From Solobacterium sp. UBA636 (lineage in GTDB: Bacteria; Bacillota_I; Bacilli_A; Erysipelotrichales; Erysipelotrichaceae): 12,874 nt of DNA. A model generated the notes under the pieces. That model saw only the letters and a list, made by a program, of their open reading frames with translations, searched no databases and was not told the DNA's origin. A program made the translations under genes and the position numbers. The stretch spans positions 6,161-19,034 of the forward strand of contig DBOW01000099.1 of the NCBI GenBank assembly GCA_002299675.1, read 5' to 3'. Positions 1 through 5,536 of this stretch are shown here, in pieces (the first letter of the stretch is position 1; each line of letters opens with the position of its first letter).

Positions 1-1257
1 TACCGCTCACTTCATACAACCGTTATTGGGCATGGCGGCAAAATTTTCGAGATTCAGATTCGTACTGAAGAGATGGATGAAGTAGCTGAAAAGGGTGTTG
101 CCGCACACTGGGCCTATAAGGAAGGCAACTACGACTCTCATCAGGAACAGAAAGAAATAGTCAAGGAATTAAACTGGCTTAAAGAATTTGAAGATTCTGA
201 CAAGTCGGATGGCGAATATATGGAAACCGTAATCGGTGATGTTTTCAATGCGACTGTCTATGTAATGACACCAAAGGGCAGAATTATTGACCTGCCTCCG
301 GGCTCTACGCCAATTGATTTTGCCTATCGTGTTCATACCGATGTAGGACATCAGACCGTTGGCGCCCTTGTGAATGGCATTATGGTACCACTCAACACTG
401 AACTTAAGACTGGTGATGTAGTTGAACTTAAGACAAACAAGAATTCTTCGCCAAGTGAAGACTGGCTCAAGATTGTTAAAACCAAGCAGGCCCGTTCCAA
501 GATTAATACTTTCTTCCAGAAAAAAGAACTGGAAGAAAAGGCCGAATCCATCAAACTTGGTGAAGAATATTTTGAGGAAGCCTTCAAGAAAGAAAACCTT
601 AATCCAAAAGATTTCCTTACTAAAGATAAACTGGAAAAAATCTACAGTGAATTTGCGGTTAAAAACTACAATGATCTGATGTTTGCGATTGGTGTTAAAT
701 CTCTGTCACCTTATTCAATTATTGAAAAACTGGTTAAAACCGGTAAAAAGGAGCTGGATAAAACTGCACTTACTACTATGATCACCAAAAACAAGAGCCG
801 TCAGAAAGCGGTATCTAAATATGGTGTAGTGGTAAACGGTATTTCGGATGTAAAGATTTCTCTGGCCTCGTGTTGCGCCCCTATATATGGTGATCTGATT
901 GTTGGCTTTGTCTCTCAGGGACAGGGCATCAAGGTTCACAGAGACTGCTGTCCAAACATTCTGAACAAGAAACGTCTGATTTATGTAGAATGGGCAGATG
1001 AAAAACCGGATATAAAATATTGTGCCAATATTAAAGTAATTGCCAATGACCGAAACTTCCTTCTTACTGACCTTGTAACCTGTATATCGCAGTTTAAAGC
1101 CTCTCTGACAGGGGTTAATATTTCTGTTGATCAGGAAACTCTGACCGCAACAGCTCTAATTTCTTTGATGATAGAAGATAAGGAACATCTGGATAATATT
1201 ATGTCCAATCTAAAGAAGGTGTCTTCAGTAATCGATGTAACAAGGACAATCAAATAA
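1..1257 (+). CDS. relA: (p)ppGpp synthetase/hydrolase RelA/SpoT family, 3' part (5' end outside window)
   Basis: Bifunctional Rel enzymes make and degrade the stringent-response alarmone (p)ppGpp on starved ribosomes. The frame is open from base 1 and 418 codons are visible; the HD hydrolase domain and most of the synthetase domain lie upstream. Residues 1-42 (numbered from the window edge) are the end of the synthetase domain, with YRSLHTT, EIQIRT and the GVAAHWAYKEG signature. A TGS domain follows at about 84-145 (TPKGRIIDLPPGSTPIDFAY, VHTDVGH, VNG). A helical segment comes next, then the conserved zinc-finger/CC region at about 280-318 with C291, C292, H313, C316 and C317, and a C-terminal ACT domain at about 342-418. 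All regulatory domains of a long Rel are present, so this is not a small alarmone synthetase. Its TAA stop overlaps the ATG of the next gene by one base, so the two are probably co-translated. Confidence 0.96.
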   Translation, partial: YRSLHTTVIGHGGKIFEIQIRTEEMDEVAEKGVAAHWAYKEGNYDSHQEQKEIVKELNWLKEFEDSDKSDGEYMETVIGDVFNATVYVMTPKGRIIDLPPGSTPIDFAYRVHTDVGHQTVGALVNGIMVPLNTELKTGDVVELKTNKNSSPSEDWLKIVKTKQARSKINTFFQKKELEEKAESIKLGEEYFEEAFKKENLNPKDFLTKDKLEKIYSEFAVKNYNDLMFAIGVKSLSPYSIIEKLVKTGKKELDKTALTTMITKNKSRQKAVSKYGVVVNGISDVKISLASCCAPIYGDLIVGFVSQGQGIKVHRDCCPNILNKKRLIYVEWADEKPDIKYCANIKVIANDRNFLLTDLVTCISQFKASLTGVNISVDQETLTATALISLMIEDKEHLDNIMSNLKKVSSVIDVTRTIK

Positions 1258-2885
1258 TGAAGAAGTTTACACTTAAGGCTCAAATAAACAATATACCAGA
1301 AGCTGTTTCCCTGACACAGGATTATCTCAAAAGTCTTAAACTGAAAAATGATGCAGTATTATCTGCACTTTTTTCTCTGGAAGATGTTTTAAGTTCATTA
1401 ATTAATCACAGCAGCCCAAGTGAAGATCTAAGCATTAAAATCTTTTCGTATTTTGGCAATATATCAGTCCGCATATTATGTAAAGGCACTGCCTTTGGAA
1501 TTGATGAACTACAGAATCAGTATGTCTTTGCCGATCTTGATGAAGATGAAGAAAATGTAATACAGGAACTCATCGCAAAGGTGCTGGGTGACAATATTTC
1601 CATCAATCATAAAAATGGCATTAATCATGTTCAGATCAATGTAAAAAAATCACCATACAGACAGCTAATCAATACCCTGTTTGCGCTTATAGGCGGTATT
1701 GTTTTCGGCCTATTATTAAAGAGTGTACTGAGTGATGAAATAAATCTCATGCTGGTAAACAGCCTGTTTTCACCAGTTTACACCATGTTTCTTAACGCCT
1801 TAAAGATGATAGTTGGACCACTGGTTCTTTTCTCTATTGCCTCATCCATATCTGAATTTGATAATCTTAGAAGTCTGGGAAAGATTGCAGGCAAAGTAAT
1901 GCTGATGTATGTATTTACTTCTCTTTTGGCAATAATTACTGGAAGAATTGCCTATTTTATTGCCCCGATTGGAAACAGCGAACTTATGAATATGGTTAGC
2001 CAGAATGCTGCTGTTACACCATCTGTCTCAGTATCGCTGAAAAATACCATCATGAATATTATTCCAAACAATATTATTTCACCATTTCTGAATGGGGATA
2101 TGCTGCAGATTATCTTTATGGCTGTGCTTCTTGGAGTTGGCACATCTTTGTTTCATAATGAGAAACTCAATGAAGCAGTAAAAATCATAAACGGACTCAT
2201 GTCTAAAATTACTGCTGTAATTATTTCTTTTATGCCGATTGCCGTACTTTGTTCTATGACTAAAATGATAGTAACCATCGATATGTCTAATATCATGTCA
2301 GTCTTTGCCTGGGTACCGGTATGTTATCTTGGACATTTTATGATGATAGCTGTTTATATGCTGCTTATGGTGGTCCTGACAGGACTCAATCCGCTAAAGT
2401 TTTTAAAGAAGTTTTCTGGTGTAATGCTGACGGGTTTTTCTACCGCTTCTTCCAATGCAACCATGCCTTCATCAATGAAGGCCTGTGATGAAAAACTGGG
2501 AATTGCTTCAAGGATTTATTCCTTTTCAATACCCCTGGGGGCAACAATAAACATGGATGGCTCCTGTGTTACCTTGATAATTACAGCCTTCTATATGGCC
2601 AGGATATTCGGTGTTGAGATTAATGGATCAGAGTTATTTACTATCTTTATGATGATAATGGTCTTATCCATGGGTGCACCTGGAGTACCGGGTGGAAATC
2701 TCATCTGTATTTCAATACTGCTTCCATGCATCGGCATACCTTCAGATGCCATTGGCATTATCATGGGCGTCTATTCGCTTGTCGGCATGTCACAGACTAT
2801 GACCAATGTTACGGGTGATGCCATAGTTACTACAATTATTGCCTCAAGTGAGAAAGCTGTTGATCTGGATATTTACAATGCATAA
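1257..2885 (+). CDS. SLC1/DAACS-family cation:solute symporter with N-terminal degenerate RsbW-like domain
   Basis: 542-residue membrane transporter. Residues about 134-542 are a complete sodium/proton:dicarboxylate (SDF, GltPh-like) symporter: TM1 at about 137-157, HP1 serine-rich motif STASSNATMP (395-404), TM7 NMDG (432-435), HP2 GAPGVPGG (473-480) and TM8 NVTGD (517-521). SLC1 proteins take up amino acids or C4-dicarboxylates by an elevator mechanism. The usual family length is about 400-430, so residues 1-130 are extra. They line up by eye with SpoIIAB/RsbW anti-sigma kinases over the whole fold (N-box-like region 42-51, a G1-like turn at 74-82, closing strands 113-129), but the N-box Asn is S46, the G1 Asp is C75 and the glycine-rich lid is missing. 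The TM8 ligand positions are also altered (Y506, G510, Q513), so the substrate is probably not aspartate or glutamate. The start follows an AAGGA site at 1242-1246 and the TAATG overlap with relA. The transporter family is certain; the N-terminal domain identity is my inference. Confidence 0.9.
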   Translation: MKKFTLKAQINNIPEAVSLTQDYLKSLKLKNDAVLSALFSLEDVLSSLINHSSPSEDLSIKIFSYFGNISVRILCKGTAFGIDELQNQYVFADLDEDEENVIQELIAKVLGDNISINHKNGINHVQINVKKSPYRQLINTLFALIGGIVFGLLLKSVLSDEINLMLVNSLFSPVYTMFLNALKMIVGPLVLFSIASSISEFDNLRSLGKIAGKVMLMYVFTSLLAIITGRIAYFIAPIGNSELMNMVSQNAAVTPSVSVSLKNTIMNIIPNNIISPFLNGDMLQIIFMAVLLGVGTSLFHNEKLNEAVKIINGLMSKITAVIISFMPIAVLCSMTKMIVTIDMSNIMSVFAWVPVCYLGHFMMIAVYMLLMVVLTGLNPLKFLKKFSGVMLTGFSTASSNATMPSSMKACDEKLGIASRIYSFSIPLGATINMDGSCVTLIITAFYMARIFGVEINGSELFTIFMMIMVLSMGAPGVPGGNLICISILLPCIGIPSDAIGIIMGVYSLVGMSQTMTNVTGDAIVTTIIASSEKAVDLDIYNA

Positions 2886-2908
2886 AAAAATGGATGTTTC
2901 CATCCATT
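2886..2908 (-). terminator. Intrinsic terminator of the minus-strand trhA gene, between convergent genes
   Basis: An 8-bp perfect stem, AATGGATG (2889-2896) and CATCCATT (2901-2908) with a TTTC loop, sits between two convergent genes. Read on the minus strand it is followed by a run of Ts (the A-run at 2884-2890), a normal intrinsic terminator for trhA. The trhA stop codon (2907-2909) forms the base of the stem. On the + strand the 3' side is only TTAT, so it may stop symporter transcripts less efficiently. Confidence 0.72.
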
Positions 2909-3557
2909 ATACCAGCAGCAGGCAGCAGATAAAATGACACACCGTACCTAACATTACAAAGATATGGAAGAGTTCATGGTTTCCAAAACCGGTGAGCTCT
3001 TCTTTTTTAAAGATTTTCGGTTTAAGCGAATATATGACACCTCCAACAGTATAGAAGATGCCTCCTGTCAGCAGCCAGATAAACTGAGCGGTGCTCAAAG
3101 AAACAAATACCGATTTAATATTAAATATCACAACCCAGCCAAGACCGATATACATAACTGAAGATACCCATTTTGGACAGGTTACCCAGAAAAGTTTGAA
3201 GATAATCCCAAGGATTGCCAGTATCCATACCGTAATTAACATAGGGTAAGATTTTTCACCAATGCCGATGATGCATACTGGAGTATAGGTTCCGGCTATT
3301 AATAGAAATATTGAACAGTGATCTATTCTTTTTAATATAAGATTTACTTTTTCCGATATATTAAAGTAGTGATAGATACTGCTGGCAGCATATAATACCA
3401 TCATATTTAACATAAAAATGATAACTGCCACCATAAATGTAATGCCTACATTATCAATATGGGCTTTGACAATAATGAAGGGTGTAGCAATGATTGCCAT
3501 AATAAAGCCTATGAAATGAGTAAGCCAGGAAATTGGATCTTTTGCGTGCATAGTCAT
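2907..3557 (-). CDS. trhA: PAQR/hemolysin III family membrane protein
   Basis: 216-residue integral membrane protein of the hemolysin III (YqfA/TrhA, PAQR) branch of the CREST superfamily, with about seven hydrophobic segments (roughly 12-30, 40-59, 80-100, 105-123, 131-147, 157-176, 197-215). The family's metal-site residues are present: S60 and H63 in SSIYHYF, D79 in RIDH, and H194/H198 in GNHELFH. Bacterial members are linked to membrane fluidity homeostasis; the hemolysin name is historical and does not show that this protein lyses cells. The first ATG (3557-3555) is chosen because AGGAGG (3572-3567, minus strand) lies nine bases upstream; a second ATG two codons later is spaced worse. 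It is transcribed away from the DUF1836 gene and ends in the terminator shared with the symporter's 3' end. The length is normal and nothing looks broken. Confidence 0.9.
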   Translation of the reverse strand: MTMHAKDPISWLTHFIGFIMAIIATPFIIVKAHIDNVGITFMVAVIIFMLNMMVLYAASSIYHYFNISEKVNLILKRIDHCSIFLLIAGTYTPVCIIGIGEKSYPMLITVWILAILGIIFKLFWVTCPKWVSSVMYIGLGWVVIFNIKSVFVSLSTAQFIWLLTGGIFYTVGGVIYSLKPKIFKKEELTGFGNHELFHIFVMLGTVCHFICCLLLV

Positions 3558-3602
3558 ATATAAAACCTCCTCATCGGTTAATTAAAAACTGATTACATAT
3601 TT

Positions 3603-3631
3603 ATATTATCGGTTATTCAATAACTTATCAA
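3603..3631 (-). promoter_or_regulatory. Sigma-A type promoter for trhA
   Basis: On the minus strand TTGATA (3631-3626) and TAATAT (3608-3603) are separated by exactly 17 bases, each one or two mismatches from the consensus TTGACA/TATAAT. Transcription should start near 3596, giving a leader of about 38 bases that contains the AGGAGG site. The left operator palindrome fills the -35/-10 spacer. Confidence 0.68.
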
Positions 3632-3647
3632 GAGTTATTGAAATAAT
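3612..3647. promoter_or_regulatory. Palindromic GTTATT operator-like repeats in the trhA/DUF1836 divergent spacer
   Basis: GTTATT-C-AATAAC (3612-3624) is a perfect 13-bp palindrome. A second, imperfect copy, GTTATT-GA-AATAAT, lies at 3634-3647, so the centres are about 22 bp (two helical turns) apart. TTCAATAACT (3616-3625) and AGTTATTGAA (3633-3642) also form a perfect 10-bp inverted repeat with a 7-base spacer. The elements overlap the -35 hexamers of both divergent promoters. This is the usual placement for a repressor site; the likely binder is the adjacent MerR-like DUF1836 protein (inference). Confidence 0.58.
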
Positions 3648-3666
3648 TTCATTTATTTTATAAGAT
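3638..3666 (+). promoter_or_regulatory. Putative promoter for the DUF1836 gene (leaderless layout)
   Basis: TTGAAA (3638-3643), a 17-base spacer and TAAGAT (3661-3666). The -10 ends only six bases before the ATG at 3673, so initiation at the normal distance would place the transcript's first base on the start codon. The -35 lies inside the right arm of the operator palindrome. The -10 matches consensus at 4 of 6 positions, so this is moderate evidence. Confidence 0.5.
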
Positions 3667-3672
3667 TAAGAT

Positions 3673-4053
3673 ATGAATCTGCCACTATATGAAAACATAC
3701 CGGATGTCGGGCTGTATCTTGATCAGATTACTAAATATATCAACTATTATCTGGAAAAAGATAATCAGCTTACCGGCAGTATGATTACCAATTATGTCAA
3801 GCTGAAGATTGTACCAAAGGGGATAAAGAAGACTTATTCAAGAAAACATATCGCTCAGTTTATGCTGATAGCCTGTTTCAAATATGTTCTATCCATGGAA
3901 CAGATTAAAAAGGTCTTTGATACCAGCAATAAAAATATTGAGGAAATGTATAAGTGTTTTGTCGATTCAGGTGCAGGCGATGAGGTTTTGAAGTCTTTAT
4001 ATGCCAATATTGAGGCAAAAATAGAATTAGACAGGATGATAGCTAATCTTTAG
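3673..4053 (+). CDS. DUF1836 protein with MerR-like helix-turn-helix, probable transcription regulator
   Basis: 126-residue soluble protein. Residues 30-82 read like a winged MerR-type HTH: LTGSMITNYVKLKIVPKG (helix-turn-helix, 33-50), then a wing and KTYSRKHIAQFMLIACFK, then VLSMEQIKKVFD. This pattern is typical of DUF1836 proteins of Firmicutes, whose function is not established. The remaining 40 or so residues are acidic and helical and could mediate dimerisation; there is no obvious ligand domain. No other start is possible: an in-frame TAA lies two codons upstream (3667-3669), and the next Met is inside the HTH. No Shine-Dalgarno sequence precedes the ATG. The gene diverges from trhA across a spacer with palindromes that overlap both promoters, so autoregulation and control of trhA are likely but inferred. 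The gene stops just before the hisS T-box promoter. Confidence 0.85.
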   Translation: MNLPLYENIPDVGLYLDQITKYINYYLEKDNQLTGSMITNYVKLKIVPKGIKKTYSRKHIAQFMLIACFKYVLSMEQIKKVFDTSNKNIEEMYKCFVDSGAGDEVLKSLYANIEAKIELDRMIANL

Positions 4054-4063
4054 ACATAATGTG

Positions 4064-4072
4064 TGTTACAAT
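4064..4072 (+). promoter_or_regulatory. Extended -10 promoter of the hisS T-box leader
   Basis: TGT-TACAAT (4064-4072) is an extended -10 element, with TG one base upstream of a hexamer matching TATAAT at 5 of 6 positions. No good -35 lies 16-18 bases upstream. A start near 4079 would put the first base just before the stem I base of the T-box, which supports the call. Confidence 0.5.
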
Positions 4073-4078
4073 ACATTA

Positions 4079-4253
4079 GAAGTCAGATGAAGAGAAGAAT
4101 GAACTTATGGACTTTAAAGAGACCTGAGGAATGGTGAAATTCAGGAAGGAAGTAGTTCAGGGACAGCTTGGATGATGCTCGTGACTCGCGTTAAGAGTAT
4201 AAAGTAAAAAATGAAGGTGGTACCGCGCAGATGCGCCCTTTACTGCCTTTTTT
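4079..4253 (+). promoter_or_regulatory. T-box riboswitch leader of hisS-aspS (specifier probably GAC, Asp)
   Basis: T-box leaders bind uncharged tRNA and let transcription continue when an amino acid is short. The T-box core AGGTGGTACCGCG is at 4215-4227. Stem I runs 4081-4186: base AGTCA/TGACT (4081-4085 with 4182-4186), purine-rich GATGA segments on both strands (4086-4090, 4171-4175), a helix GAACT/AGTTC (4101-4105 with 4154-4158), ACTT/AAGT above it, the AGAGA bulge (4118-4122) and the GGTGAAA apical loop (4133-4139). The 3' side of the putative specifier loop reads AGGGACAG (4159-4166); GAC at 4162-4164 followed by A fits an aspartate codon, and no His codon is present there. The antiterminator is AAGG (4214-4217), the 7-base bulge TGGTACC, GCGC/GCGC, and CCTT (4237-4240). 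Only about 28 bases separate stem I and the T-box, so stem II appears absent. The RNA type is certain; the specifier is less so. Confidence 0.92.
4213..4253 (+). terminator. T-box regulated intrinsic terminator
   Basis: GAAGGTGGTA (4213-4222) can pair with TACTGCCTTT (4241-4250; ten pairs, three of them G-U), capped by GCGC/GCGC (4225-4228 with 4233-4236) and an AGAT loop, and followed by a T run (4248-4253). This is incompatible with the antiterminator pairing AAGG/CCTT and hides the tRNA-acceptor-binding TGGT (4218-4221). The pairing was found by eye. Confidence 0.65.
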
Positions 4254-4272
4254 ATTTGTTTCAGGAGGATTT

Positions 4273-5535
4273 ATGTATCAGACAGTTAAAGGAACCTACG
4301 ATATTCTGCCCGATCAGTTCGAAAAAAGAAGAAGACTGAAGAGTGCATTTAAGGATACAGTTGAATCTTACGGCTACCGCTTAATGGAAACTCCGATTTT
4401 TGAGTATGCCGGAGTATTTAAAAAAGAAAACGATACTTCCGATATGGTAACCAAAGAAATGTATACTTTCTCACCAAACGGCAAAGATGAGCTTACATTA
4501 AGACCTGAGGGTACAGCCGGAATTGTGAGAAGCTTGATACAGAACAAGCTCTATGCATCAAGTGAGCCGGTTAAACTGGCCTATATGGGTGAGATGTTCA
4601 GACATGAAAGACCGCAAAAGGGCCGTCAGCGTCAGTTTACACAGCTTGGTATTGAAAATATTGGTGAAAAATCACCGCTTATCGATGCTGAAGTTATTGC
4701 GCTGGCCTACAGTTTTATTGATTTCTGTGGCCTGGAAAATCTGAAGGTGCTGATTAATACCCTTGGTGACAGTGAAAGCAGAATTGCCTATTCGCGAGCT
4801 TTAAAGGAATATTTTGAACAGTATCGAAATGAACTGTGTTTTGACTGTCAGAACCGTCTGGATAAAAATCCTTTAAGAATTCTGGACTGCAAGATAGACA
4901 GGGAATCAGATATTGTAAAAAATGCCCCAAAGATGCATGACTATCTTTCTGAGAGTTCTAAAGCTTACTTTGAGGAAGTGAAAAAATATCTTGACAGCGT
5001 TAATATTCCTTATGAAATCGATGATTCATTAGTAAGAGGCCTGGATTATTATACTGATACAGTATTTGAACTGGTATCTACCAATGAAAATGCCGGTTCC
5101 CAGGCAACAGTACTGGCTGGTGGCCGCTATGATGAACTGGTAAGCCAGATGGGTGGCCCTGCAATGTCGGGTATTGGCTTTGCGTGTGGACTGGAGAGAC
5201 TGTGTCTTATGGCTGATGAAGAGAATAAAGAGGAAACTGATTATTCACTTCCATGCGACTTCTACATCATTGATATGGCCAGGGGAAGTGAACTGTCATT
5301 TAAGACAGCCAGAAAACTCAGAGATGAATTATTCAATGTTGAACTCAATTATTACGAAAGATCAATGAAATCACAGTTCAAGTCTGCTGAGCGCCATAAG
5401 GCAAGATATATCATCATTATTGGTGAAGATGAAGTTAAAGATAACAGACTGACAATTAAAGATACTGTAAACAGGTCACAGATTAGTGTAAATTATGATG
5501 AATTAGATAAATTCTTGGAAGGGTTAGGTGAATAA
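4273..5535 (+). CDS. hisS: Histidyl-tRNA synthetase
   Basis: Class II synthetase charging tRNA-His in the cytoplasm; 420 residues, the usual bacterial length. Motif 1 lies around ETPIFEYAGVF (39-49). Motif 2 is GEMFRHERPQKGRQRQF (106-122) with the ATP-binding Arg in FRHE. The HisRS-specific histidine-binding signature RGLDYYTDTVFE is at 255-266, motif 3 is GIGFACGLERL (300-310), and the anticodon-binding domain fills about 328-420. An upstream in-frame ATG at 4231 would give 14 extra residues but falls inside the T-box terminator. The ATG at 4273 is preceded by AGGAGG (4263-4268) four bases away and begins with the family-typical MYQTVKGTYDILP. It is the first gene after the T-box and is followed one base later by aspS, as in many Firmicutes. 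Confidence 0.97.
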   Translation: MYQTVKGTYDILPDQFEKRRRLKSAFKDTVESYGYRLMETPIFEYAGVFKKENDTSDMVTKEMYTFSPNGKDELTLRPEGTAGIVRSLIQNKLYASSEPVKLAYMGEMFRHERPQKGRQRQFTQLGIENIGEKSPLIDAEVIALAYSFIDFCGLENLKVLINTLGDSESRIAYSRALKEYFEQYRNELCFDCQNRLDKNPLRILDCKIDRESDIVKNAPKMHDYLSESSKAYFEEVKKYLDSVNIPYEIDDSLVRGLDYYTDTVFELVSTNENAGSQATVLAGGRYDELVSQMGGPAMSGIGFACGLERLCLMADEENKEETDYSLPCDFYIIDMARGSELSFKTARKLRDELFNVELNYYERSMKSQFKSAERHKARYIIIIGEDEVKDNRLTIKDTVNRSQISVNYDELDKFLEGLGE

Positions 5536-5536
5536 A

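Noticed and set aside
2964..3161. 65-codon + strand frame opposite trhA
   Set aside because: Lies wholly antisense to the conserved hemolysin III gene and shows no domain or ribosome-binding site.
4159..4166. Histidine specifier codon in the T-box, as expected from hisS being the first gene
   Set aside because: The segment reads AGGGACAG; neither CAC nor CAT occurs in the specifier position. GAC is the only triplet matching a downstream synthetase.
4231..4272. Longer hisS reading frame starting at the ATG at 4231
   Set aside because: This ATG lies in the loop of the T-box hairpin and has no ribosome-binding site; the ATG at 4273 has AGGAGG and matches the family N-terminus.
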